Of a stretch of 64,000 bases of DNA, positions 25,903 to 33,187 are shown piece by piece. The translations under genes were made by a program, and so were the position numbers. Each line of letters starts with the position of its first letter. Position 1 is the first letter of the stretch. This DNA is from Solimonas soli DSM 21787 (GTDB lineage Bacteria > Pseudomonadota > Gammaproteobacteria > Nevskiales > Nevskiaceae). The notes beneath the pieces were generated by a model, which was given only the letters and a program-made list of their open reading frames with translations, did not search any database and had not been told where the DNA came from. The stretch is taken from contig NZ_AXDW01000011.1 in NCBI RefSeq assembly GCF_000474945.1, forward strand, positions 179,255 to 243,254. Direction: 5' to 3'.

Positions 25903-25930
25903 CGTCCTCCAAACGGAGGATGAATGCGGA
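25903..25930. promoter_or_regulatory. TCCTCC-AAAC-GGAGGA dyad with the GTTTGRGGGA-like element
   Basis: On the minus strand CCGTTTGGAGGACGAG (25902-25917) resembles the GTTTGAGGGATGA element upstream of the third P450 and DUF1302 genes, again about 80 bp from a start codon (Rieske). On the plus strand the GGAGGATGAATGCGG half faces the EXPERA-like gene, so one dyad could serve both divergent promoters. Confidence 0.45.
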
Positions 25931-26008
25931 TGCCGCGCGGCCCGAATCTAGCGGCGAGCCGGGCGCCATCCGCAGCGCGCCGGCCCCACGACGAGAGGAG
26001 ACGGCTGC

Positions 26009-26506
26009 ATGGCGGCGCGCTGGCTGGACCGATTGCTGATCGTGCTGTTCCTGTTCACCAGCTTCATGTCGCTGGTCTACGCGCCGCTGTTCGTGTTCGG
26101 CTGCGGCTGGGATGGCCTGACACTGGGCCCGGACGGCCCCTGCGGCGCGACGGCGATCGGCCGCGCCTGGCTCGGCTACGTGCAGGTCGAGCCGATCTAC
26201 CGCGACGCGCCGGTCTGGCTGCGGCTGGTCAACGAACTCGACATGTTCTTCTTCTCGTGGTTCTACGTGCTGTCGGTGATCGTGTTTCTCGGCAAGCGCC
26301 AGGACCGCGCGTGGTATCGCGGCCTCGCGACCTTCATGGCCGGCATGATGAGCTACGCGATCGGCTTCTATCTGATCTGGGAGCTGCGCACCTATCGCGA
26401 CACCGGCGCGCAGATCGTTCCCGTCGTCATCTTCAACGGTATGTGGCTGGTCATCTTCGGCCTGCTGATGCTGCGCGTGCATGTGCTGCGGCCGCGCGCC
26501 GGCTGA
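26009..26506 (+). CDS. EXPERA/emopamil-binding-protein-like membrane protein
   Basis: A 165-residue protein with four hydrophobic segments (about 9-30, 74-94, 103-126, 135-157). The EPIYRDAPVWLRLVNELDMF region, then FSWFYVLSVIVFLGKRQDRAW and a third helix, follows the order of EXPERA proteins (TMEM97, EBP). In these, an acidic-Pro...P-x-W...E segment precedes the second helix. In eukaryotes this family includes the sterol delta8-delta7 isomerase. Similarity was judged by eye and is moderate. It is the first gene of a plus-strand series (aldehyde dehydrogenase 24 nt later) and is divergent from the Rieske gene with shared cis elements, which supports a part in the same pathway. Confidence 0.5.
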   Translation: MAARWLDRLLIVLFLFTSFMSLVYAPLFVFGCGWDGLTLGPDGPCGATAIGRAWLGYVQVEPIYRDAPVWLRLVNELDMFFFSWFYVLSVIVFLGKRQDRAWYRGLATFMAGMMSYAIGFYLIWELRTYRDTGAQIVPVVIFNGMWLVIFGLLMLRVHVLRPRAG

Positions 26507-26530
26507 GCCCTCGAAGCCGGAGTCCGCCCC

Positions 26531-28021
26531 ATGAATGCTGCCCAGGCCGCACCCGTCATCGCCGCCGGCGAATCGCGCTTGCTGATCGACGGCCGGCTGG
26601 TCGCCGCGCAATCGGGGCAAGGCTACGCGAACATCAATCCGGCCACCGAGGACGTCGTCGGCGAGGTCGCCGACGCCGGCGTCGAGGATGCCGAGCTCGC
26701 CATCGCCGCCGCGCGTCGCGCCTTCGACAGGACCGACTGGTCGACGAATCGCGGCTTTCGCAAGCGTTGCCTGATGCAGCTGCGCGACGCCCTGCGCGCG
26801 AACGCGCCGCAGCTGCGTGCGCAGGTCGTCGCCGAAACCGGCGCGCCGCGGGCGATCACCGAGAACGGCCCGCAGGGCGATGGCCCGATCGGCATCCTCG
26901 ATTACGTGATCGAGCTGATGGAGCGCTACGAGTGGGCCGGCGAACTGCCGGTCAGCAACACCATGGGCGTGCCCAGCCGCCGCCTGATCTGGCGCGAGGC
27001 GGCCGGCGTGGTCGCGGCCATCTCGCCGTGGAACTTCCCGTTCCAGATCAACATGGCCAAGATCGCGCCGGCGCTCGCCGCCGGCTGCACGGTGGTGCTG
27101 AAGTCGGCGCCGGAAACGCCGTGGACGGCGACGATCCTCGGCAAGCTGGTCGCCGAGCACACCGACATGCCGGCTGGTGTGTTCAATGTGCTGACGGCCT
27201 CCGATCCGGCGGCGATCGGCGAGAAGCTGAGCGGCGATCCGCGCATCGACATGATCTCGTTCACCGGCTCGACGCCGACCGGCCGCCGCATCATGGACAA
27301 GGCCGCGGCGACGGTGAAAAAGGTCTTTCTCGAACTCGGTGGCAAGTCGGCGAACCTCATTCTCGACGATGCCGATTTTTCCACCGCGCTGCTGTCCGGC
27401 CTCGGCGTCTGCTACCACGCCGGCCAGGGCTGCGCGATCACCACGCGCATCCTGCTGCCGGAGTCGCGCTACGCCGAAGGTATCGAAACGCTGAAAGCGA
27501 TGTTCGCCTGCGTGCGGCCGGGCGATCAGTACGCGCCGCAGCAGATCATGGGACCGCTGGTCAGTGCCCGGCAGCGGCAGCGTGTGCTCGACTACATCGA
27601 GACCGGCAAGCGCGAAGGCGCGCGCCTGGTCTGTGGCGGCGGCCGGCCCGCGCATCTGCACAAGGGCTTCTGGGTCGAGCCGACCTTGTTCGCCGACGTG
27701 CGCAACGACATGCGCATCGCCCAGGAGGAAATCTTCGGGCCGGTGCTCGTCGCCATTCCTTACGAGGACGACGATGACGCCGTGCGCATCGCCAACGATT
27801 CCATCTACGGCCTGTCCGGCTCGGTGTTCTCCGCCGATGCGCAGCGCGCGCTGCGCATCGCGCGCCGCCTGCGCACCGGCACGCTGAACATCAACGGCGC
27901 CAACTTCTTCGCGCCCGACGCACCGTTCGGCGGCTACAAGCAGAGCGGCATCGGCCGCGAGATGGGCGAGCAGGGTTTCGAGGAATACCTGCAGACCAAG
28001 ACGGTCGCGGTTCCGGCCTGA
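26531..28021 (+). CDS. NAD(P)-dependent aldehyde dehydrogenase
   Basis: A 496-residue ALDH superfamily enzyme. It has the WNFPFQINMAKIAPALAAGC cofactor segment, catalytic Glu in LELGGKSANLI, nucleophile Cys in GQGCAITTR, and FGGYKQSGIGREMGE near the C-terminus. The length is standard. It belongs to the class 1/2-like branch and so differs from the class 3-like enzyme at 10225. It probably oxidises an aldehyde intermediate to the acid before CoA activation. Confidence 0.93.
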   Translation: MNAAQAAPVIAAGESRLLIDGRLVAAQSGQGYANINPATEDVVGEVADAGVEDAELAIAAARRAFDRTDWSTNRGFRKRCLMQLRDALRANAPQLRAQVVAETGAPRAITENGPQGDGPIGILDYVIELMERYEWAGELPVSNTMGVPSRRLIWREAAGVVAAISPWNFPFQINMAKIAPALAAGCTVVLKSAPETPWTATILGKLVAEHTDMPAGVFNVLTASDPAAIGEKLSGDPRIDMISFTGSTPTGRRIMDKAAATVKKVFLELGGKSANLILDDADFSTALLSGLGVCYHAGQGCAITTRILLPESRYAEGIETLKAMFACVRPGDQYAPQQIMGPLVSARQRQRVLDYIETGKREGARLVCGGGRPAHLHKGFWVEPTLFADVRNDMRIAQEEIFGPVLVAIPYEDDDDAVRIANDSIYGLSGSVFSADAQRALRIARRLRTGTLNINGANFFAPDAPFGGYKQSGIGREMGEQGFEEYLQTKTVAVPA

Positions 28022-28105
28022 GGCATGAGTCGCCGCGCAAACTTTTCATGGGTCGTCATTGCCGCGCAGGCGGGAATGACCGTCTGAAACGCGAACTTTC
28101 GACAC

Positions 28106-28432
28106 ATGGTTGCGATCACCTACATCGAACACGACGGCACACGCCACACGGTCGAGGCCGAGCCGAACAGCAATCTCATGGAAGGCGCGACGCTGAACAT
28201 GGTGCCGGGCGTCATCGGCATGTGCGGCGGCATCTGCTCCTGCGCGACCTGCCATTGCTACATCCCGGATGCCTGGCAGACGCGCATTCCGCCGCCCGCC
28301 GACGGCGAGAAGCTGATGCTGGAGGCCGTCAACCAGCGGCGCCCGAACAGCCGCCTCGGCTGCCAGGTGCTCGTCACCGAAGCGCTGGACGGCATCGAGG
28401 TCGAACTCCCGGCGGACGGCAATGCCGGCTAG
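28106..28432 (+). CDS. [2Fe-2S] ferredoxin (adrenodoxin/P450-type)
   Basis: A 108-residue ferredoxin with the cluster ligands in CGGICSCATCH (about residues 40-50) plus a Cys in RLGCQV (about 86). This is the adrenodoxin-like pattern used to reduce bacterial class I P450s. It lies in the plus-strand series between the aldehyde dehydrogenase and SDR genes. No ferredoxin reductase gene is visible in the window. It is the best candidate electron donor for the P450s at 3-7 kb. Confidence 0.93.
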   Translation: MVAITYIEHDGTRHTVEAEPNSNLMEGATLNMVPGVIGMCGGICSCATCHCYIPDAWQTRIPPPADGEKLMLEAVNQRRPNSRLGCQVLVTEALDGIEVELPADGNAG

Positions 28433-28450
28433 GCAACAAGGACAATCCGC

Positions 28451-29194
28451 ATGCACTTCAGCAACAAGATCGCGATCGTCACCGGCGCCGGTCAGGGCAT
28501 CGGCGAGGGCTATGCGAAGGGGCTCGCCCAACTCGGCGCCAGCGTCGTCGTCGCCGACATCAACGACACGCAGGGCCGGCGCGTCGCGCACGAGATCGAG
28601 CAGGCCGGCGGCAGGGCGCTGTTCATCAAGGTCGATGTGTCGAGCGAGGCATCGGCGCAGGCGCTCGCCGAGGCGACGCTCGCGAAGTTCGGCGGCATCG
28701 ACTATCTCGTCAACAACGCGGCGATGTTCGGCAAGCTCGACTTCAATCCGCTGATGACGGTCGATCTCGCCTACCTGAACAAGCTGATCAGCGTGAACAT
28801 GCTCGGCGCGGTGGTGATGACGCGCGCCGTCGCGCCGCACATGCAGCCCGGCGCCGCCATCGTCAATCAATCGTCGACGGCGGCGTGGATGAACATCGAC
28901 TACTACTCGATCACCAAGCTCGCGCTCAACGGCATCACCTGCGTGCTGGCGCGCGAACTCGGGCCCAAGGGTATTCGCGTCAACGCCATCGCGCCGGGCC
29001 CGACCGACACGCAGGCCCTGCGCGACAAGGTGCCGCAGCCGTACATCGACGCGATGGTCGTGCAGATGCCGCTGGCGCGGCTCGGCACGCCGGACGATCT
29101 GTGCAAGCCGCTGGCCTTCCTGCTGTCCGACGATGCGGGCTGGGTCACCGGCCTGATCATGAACGTCGACGGCGGCCAGCTGATGCGCGCCTGA
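28451..29194 (+). CDS. SDR family oxidoreductase
   Basis: A 247-residue classical short-chain dehydrogenase. It has a TGAGQGIGEGY cofactor motif, NNAA, catalytic Ser in NQSS, and YSITK for Tyr/Lys. The C-terminal GLIMNVDGGQLMRA is typical. The Asp in VVVADIND at the end of beta-2 favours NAD(H). It starts 18 nt after the ferredoxin stop and is followed by a second SDR after 10 nt. Confidence 0.93.
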   Translation: MHFSNKIAIVTGAGQGIGEGYAKGLAQLGASVVVADINDTQGRRVAHEIEQAGGRALFIKVDVSSEASAQALAEATLAKFGGIDYLVNNAAMFGKLDFNPLMTVDLAYLNKLISVNMLGAVVMTRAVAPHMQPGAAIVNQSSTAAWMNIDYYSITKLALNGITCVLARELGPKGIRVNAIAPGPTDTQALRDKVPQPYIDAMVVQMPLARLGTPDDLCKPLAFLLSDDAGWVTGLIMNVDGGQLMRA

Positions 29195-29204
29195 GGAGAC
29201 GAGC

Positions 29205-30017
29205 ATGCAGACGGGCATCAACTGGCGCGTCAAGGATCAGGTCATCGTCATCACCGGCGCTTCGAAGGGCATCGGCCTGGCGACTGCGCAGGTGCTGGCG
29301 GCGCGCGGTGCGCGGGTCGCGCTGCTGGCGCGCAACCGGGACGCCTTGAACGACGCGGTCGCGGCGATCGGCGGCGAGCGCGCGCTGGGCATCGCCGCCG
29401 ACGTCAGCGACCGCACCGCGCTCGCGGCGGCCTTCGACCAGGTCGTCGCCCAGTGGGGCCGCATCGACGGCCTCGTCAACAACGTCGGCTTCCCGTTCGC
29501 ACGGCGCATCGAGGACGTGCCGGAAGACGAGGCGCGACGCATCTTCGATCTGAATTTCTTCAGCACCCTGTTCGCCTGCCAGCTGGCGATTCCGCAGCTG
29601 CGCAAGACCGGCGGCGGACGCATCGTCAATCTGTCGTCGGCCAGCGTGCGGCACGAGAACGAGTTCGCGCACATGGCGATGTACTCGTCAGCCAAGGCCG
29701 CCGTCGATCACTTCACCGCCGAGCTGCGCAGCGAAGTGAAGGGCGACGGCATCATGGTCACGCTGTTCAGCCCCGGCGCAGTGGCGACCGGCAGCATCGC
29801 CAACTTCGATCCGGCCGTGCTGCCCGGCGCGATGGCGGCCTGGCTGGAGAAAGGCCCGAAGTTCGACGGCGCCGCGCAGCCGGAGGCGATCGGCGAAGCG
29901 ATCGCCGCCTGCTTCGAGCTGCCGCCCGGCGTCGCCGTCGAGTTCATGGAAGTGCGGCCGAACATGCCGATGCCGAAGCTGCTGGAGAACGAGTGGGAAG
30001 GCGAAACCAAGCAATAA
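29205..30017 (+). CDS. SDR family oxidoreductase
   Basis: A 270-residue short-chain dehydrogenase with TGASKGIGLATAQ, NNVG, Ser in LSSAS, and YSSAK for Tyr/Lys. The Arg in LLARNRDAL after beta-2 favours NADP(H). It is only distantly related to the SDR immediately upstream, so the pair is not a recent duplication. GAGGAGACGAGC precedes the ATG. A REP-like repeat pair follows the stop codon. Confidence 0.93.
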   Translation: MQTGINWRVKDQVIVITGASKGIGLATAQVLAARGARVALLARNRDALNDAVAAIGGERALGIAADVSDRTALAAAFDQVVAQWGRIDGLVNNVGFPFARRIEDVPEDEARRIFDLNFFSTLFACQLAIPQLRKTGGGRIVNLSSASVRHENEFAHMAMYSSAKAAVDHFTAELRSEVKGDGIMVTLFSPGAVATGSIANFDPAVLPGAMAAWLEKGPKFDGAAQPEAIGEAIAACFELPPGVAVEFMEVRPNMPMPKLLENEWEGETKQ

Positions 30018-30025
30018 AAGGGATT

Positions 30026-30141
30026 CCCTCTCCCCTCGTGAGGGGAGAGGGTTAGGGTGAGGGGTGCCGATCGGGTGACGCTCGACGCAAAAGCGCCCCT
30101 CATCCCAACCCTCTCCCCATCGCGATGCGATGGGAAGAGGG
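30026..30141. repeat. Paired REP/BIME-like palindromes
   Basis: A palindrome with CCCTCTCCCC and GGGGAGAGGG arms (30026-30051) is followed by GTTAGGGTGAGGGG. After a spacer comes the inverse order, CCCCTCATCCCAACCCTCTCCCC, and a second hairpin ending GGGAAGAGGG (to 30141). It occupies nearly the whole gap between the SDR and dehydrogenase genes. Confidence 0.75.
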
Positions 30142-30168
30142 AGTAAAGACAGGGAAGGGGAGAGACAC

Positions 30169-31014
30169 GTGGCAATCGGATTCATCGGCCTCGGCAATAT
30201 CGGCAAGCCGATGGCGAAGCATCAGCTGAAGCTCGGCGAGCCGCTGCTCGTGCACGATGTCGCGCAGGCACCGCTAGACGAACTCGCAGCCCTTGGTGCG
30301 ACGCCGGCATCGCCGCGCGTGCTCGCGGCGCAGTGCCGCATCGTCGGCCTCTGCGTGCGCGACGACAAGGATGTCGAAGGCCTGCTGTATGGCCCCGACG
30401 GTTTGCTGGAGCAGCTGCCGGCGGATGCCATCGTCGCCGTGCACAGCACCGTCACCCAGGCCGCACTGCTGCGCTGGGCGGCCGATGCGCAGGCGCGCGG
30501 GCTGCACATTGTCGATGCGCCGATCACCGGCGGCGCCAGCGGCGCCGAGGCCGGCACCCTGTGCGCGATGGTCGGCGGCGACGCGGCGCTGGTCGAACGG
30601 CTGCGGCCGGTGCTGTCGTGCTGGTCGAGCAGGATCGTCGAAGCGGGCGCGCCCGGCTGCGGCATCGCCCTGAAGCTCTGCAACAACCTGATGACCTACG
30701 CCGCCTTCGCGGCGATCGACGAGGGCGTGCGCCTGGCGCAGGCCGGCGGTCTCGACGCCGCACTGCTGATCGAGGTCGGCCGCGCCAACGGCGTGGTCAC
30801 GCCGCAGATGGAAGCCTTTCTGAGCCACCGGCAGAAGCTCGCGCCGCAGGGCGTCGAGTTCATGCGCAAGGCCTTCGGGCCGTTCGCCGCGCTCGGCCGG
30901 AAGGATCTCGATGCGGCGCTGCGCAGCGCCGATGCGCTCGGCGTCGAGCTGCCGATGACGCACGCGCTGCGCGAGCGCATCGCCCGCGTGTTTCTCGGCG
31001 AGGCGGCGCCATGA
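30169..31014 (+). CDS. 3-hydroxyisobutyrate dehydrogenase-like NAD(P) oxidoreductase
   Basis: A 281-residue beta-hydroxyacid dehydrogenase. It has the N-terminal GLGNIGKP dinucleotide motif, the substrate signature DAPITGGASGAEAGTL, and the catalytic Lys in GIALKLCNNLM. The start is GTG 30169, which directly yields VAIGFIGLGNIG and has GGGGAGAG upstream. An in-frame ATG at 30130 lies inside the REP-like repeat and is rejected. The gene overlaps the PQQ dehydrogenase by 4 nt (ATGA), so the two are cotranslated. Confidence 0.88.
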   Translation: MAIGFIGLGNIGKPMAKHQLKLGEPLLVHDVAQAPLDELAALGATPASPRVLAAQCRIVGLCVRDDKDVEGLLYGPDGLLEQLPADAIVAVHSTVTQAALLRWAADAQARGLHIVDAPITGGASGAEAGTLCAMVGGDAALVERLRPVLSCWSSRIVEAGAPGCGIALKLCNNLMTYAAFAAIDEGVRLAQAGGLDAALLIEVGRANGVVTPQMEAFLSHRQKLAPQGVEFMRKAFGPFAALGRKDLDAALRSADALGVELPMTHALRERIARVFLGEAAP

Positions 31015-32936
31015 GGCGCGTGTTCGCCGTGCTCGCGCTGGCCGGCGTCGCCGCGGTCGCGCACGCCGACGACGGCGCGCAGTGGCGCGAGATCGGCAAC
31101 ACGCCGGGCGCCCAGCGCTATTCGCCGCTGACGCAGATCGACAAGGGCAACGTCGCGCGCCTGCGGCCGAAGTGGACCTATCACCACGGCGATTTCTCGA
31201 AGGGCGACGCCACGCACGGCGCGACCGCCTTCGAAGCGACGCCGCTGATGATCGACGGCACGCTGTACTTCTGCACGCCGTACAACCGCATCGTCGCGCT
31301 CGACGCCGAGACCGGCGGCGAGCGCTGGACGCACGATCCGAAGGTCTGGCTCAAGGGCGTCTATGCGCCGGTCTGCCGTGGTGTCGCCTACTGGGTCGAC
31401 GCGCAGGCCGACGCCAAGGCGGCCTGCGCACAGCGCATCTTCGAGACCACGCTCGACGCGCGCCTGATCGCCGTCGACGCGAAAACCGGCAGGCCCTGCA
31501 GCGCGTTCGGCCGGAACGGCGCCGTCAACCTGCTGGCCGGGCTCGGCACGGTGCGCGAAGCCGAGTACTACCCGACCTCGGCACCGCTGCCGATCGATGA
31601 CCTGATCGTCACCGGCGCCTTCGTCAAGGACGGCCAGCGCACCGACGCGCCGGGCGGCGGCCTGCGCGCCTGGGATGCGCGCACGGGCGCGCTGCGCTGG
31701 GTCTGGGATTCGGTGCCGCCGGACCTGCATGCGGTGACGGCAGATGAAATCGCCAAGGGCGCGACGCTGACGCCGGGCACGCCGAACGTCTGGGCGCTGA
31801 TGTCGGCCGATCCCGAGCGGCACCTGATCTTCGCGCCGACCGGCAGCGCCGCGCCCGATCATTACGGCGGCAGCGAGCGCCGCGATCTCGATCACTACGG
31901 CGAGTCGGTGGTCGCGCTCGATTCGCGCAGCGGCAAGCCGGTGTGGCATTTCCAGACCGTGCATCACGATCTCTGGGACTACGACGTCGCCGCGCAGCCG
32001 GTCGCGTACAGCACGCAGGTCGGCCAGCCGGCGCTGATCGCGGCGACCAAGCTCGGCTTCGTGTTCCTGCTCGACCGCGAAACCGGCAAGCCCTTGTTCC
32101 CGGTCGAGGAGCGCGCCGTGCCGGCATCGACGCTGCCCGGCGAGCGCGCCTCGCCGACACAGCCGTTTCCGACCAGGCCGGCGCCGCTGCATCCGCTGAG
32201 CTTGAAGCGTGACGAGCTGTTCGGCCTGACGTTCTGGGACAAGGGCAAGTGCCAGGCCGCGTTCGACGCGCTCGACTACCGCGGCGCGTTCACGCCGCCG
32301 TCGCTGAAGGGCACGCTCGAATATCCGGGCCTCGGCGGCGGCATCAACTGGGGCTCGGTGTCGGTCGATCCGGTGAAGCGGCGCATGGTCGTCAACCTGC
32401 AGCGCGCGCCCTTCGTGCTGCGCGTGATTGCGCGCGCCGACTACCAGGGCGCGACCGGCGGCAGCGATCTGGTCGGCGTCAATCCGCAGGCCGGCACGCC
32501 CTACGTCGTGGTGCGCGAACCGTTCCTGTCGCCGTTGAAGACCCCTTGCGTGCCGCCGCCCTGGGGCGAACTCGTCGCGATCGATCTCGACAGCGGCGAC
32601 ATCGCCTGGCGGCGCGAACTCGGCACCCTGAACAGGATGGCGCCGTTCGGCGATCGCTTCAGAACCGGCACGCCGAACTCCGGCGGCTCGATGCAGACGG
32701 CGGGCGGGCTCGTGTTCATCGCCGCGACCATGGACCAGTACCTGCGCGCCTTCGATGCCGACGACGGCCGGGAACTCTGGCGCTACGAGCTGCCCTACGC
32801 CGGCCACGCGGTGCCGATCAGCTATCGCACCAGGGCCAGTGGTCCGCAGTACGTGGTCATCGCCGCCGGCGGTCACGGCGCGCTGGGTGACGCGGTCGGT
32901 GATGCGGTCGTCGCGTTCACGCTGGATGGGAAGTGA
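31011..32936 (+). CDS. PQQ-dependent dehydrogenase (soluble periplasmic, GCD-like)
   Basis: A 641-residue quinoprotein with a signal peptide (MRRVFAVLALAGVAAVAHA) and beta-propeller repeats (IVALDAETGGERW, VVALDSRSGKPVW, LRAFDADDGRELWRYELPY). The order matches the catalytic domain of membrane glucose dehydrogenase (TYHHGDFSKG, QTVHHDLWDYD, GNTPGAQRYSPL). It lacks the N-terminal membrane helices of Gcd and has no CxxCH haem site. It would oxidise an alcohol or hydroxylated substrate in the periplasm; the substrate is unknown. A REP-like repeat pair follows. Confidence 0.9.
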   Translation: MRRVFAVLALAGVAAVAHADDGAQWREIGNTPGAQRYSPLTQIDKGNVARLRPKWTYHHGDFSKGDATHGATAFEATPLMIDGTLYFCTPYNRIVALDAETGGERWTHDPKVWLKGVYAPVCRGVAYWVDAQADAKAACAQRIFETTLDARLIAVDAKTGRPCSAFGRNGAVNLLAGLGTVREAEYYPTSAPLPIDDLIVTGAFVKDGQRTDAPGGGLRAWDARTGALRWVWDSVPPDLHAVTADEIAKGATLTPGTPNVWALMSADPERHLIFAPTGSAAPDHYGGSERRDLDHYGESVVALDSRSGKPVWHFQTVHHDLWDYDVAAQPVAYSTQVGQPALIAATKLGFVFLLDRETGKPLFPVEERAVPASTLPGERASPTQPFPTRPAPLHPLSLKRDELFGLTFWDKGKCQAAFDALDYRGAFTPPSLKGTLEYPGLGGGINWGSVSVDPVKRRMVVNLQRAPFVLRVIARADYQGATGGSDLVGVNPQAGTPYVVVREPFLSPLKTPCVPPPWGELVAIDLDSGDIAWRRELGTLNRMAPFGDRFRTGTPNSGGSMQTAGGLVFIAATMDQYLRAFDADDGRELWRYELPYAGHAVPISYRTRASGPQYVVIAAGGHGALGDAVGDAVVAFTLDGK

Positions 32937-32963
32937 ACCGTGAAGCGCGCAAAGAAGTTGACT

Positions 32964-33154
32964 CCCTCTCCCCTCAGCAGAGGGGAGAGGGCTGGGGGTG
33001 AGCAGGGCTTTCGAGCAGCACAGCTGCGAGCCTGCGAACGCCAGCCGGCATGCAGGCCGGCTGGCCGGAGAGGGCTATCAGATCGAGATGCGCGGCGAGC
33101 AGGCACCCCCTCACCCTCACCCTCTCCCCCATCGCATCGCGATGGGGGAGAGGG
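32964..33154. repeat. Paired REP/BIME-like palindromes
   Basis: The first hairpin has CCCTCTCCCCT and AGGGGAGAGGG arms (32964-32991) and is followed by GCTGGGGGTGAG. The second has CCCTCTCCCCCATCGC and GCGATGGGGGAGAGGG arms (33120-33154), preceded by CCCCCTCACCCTCA. The orientation and composition match the pairs at 30026, 24094/24304 and 39406. It fills the gap before the KstD-like gene. Confidence 0.75.
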
Positions 33155-33187
33155 AATCTTCTTTTGGGAAATTTTGAGGTGGCAAGC

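Noticed and set aside
30130..30168. Upstream ATG as start of the 3-hydroxyisobutyrate dehydrogenase-like gene
   Set aside because: The extra 13 residues are encoded by the REP-like repeat and precede the conserved cofactor motif; the GTG at 30169 has a good ribosome binding site.
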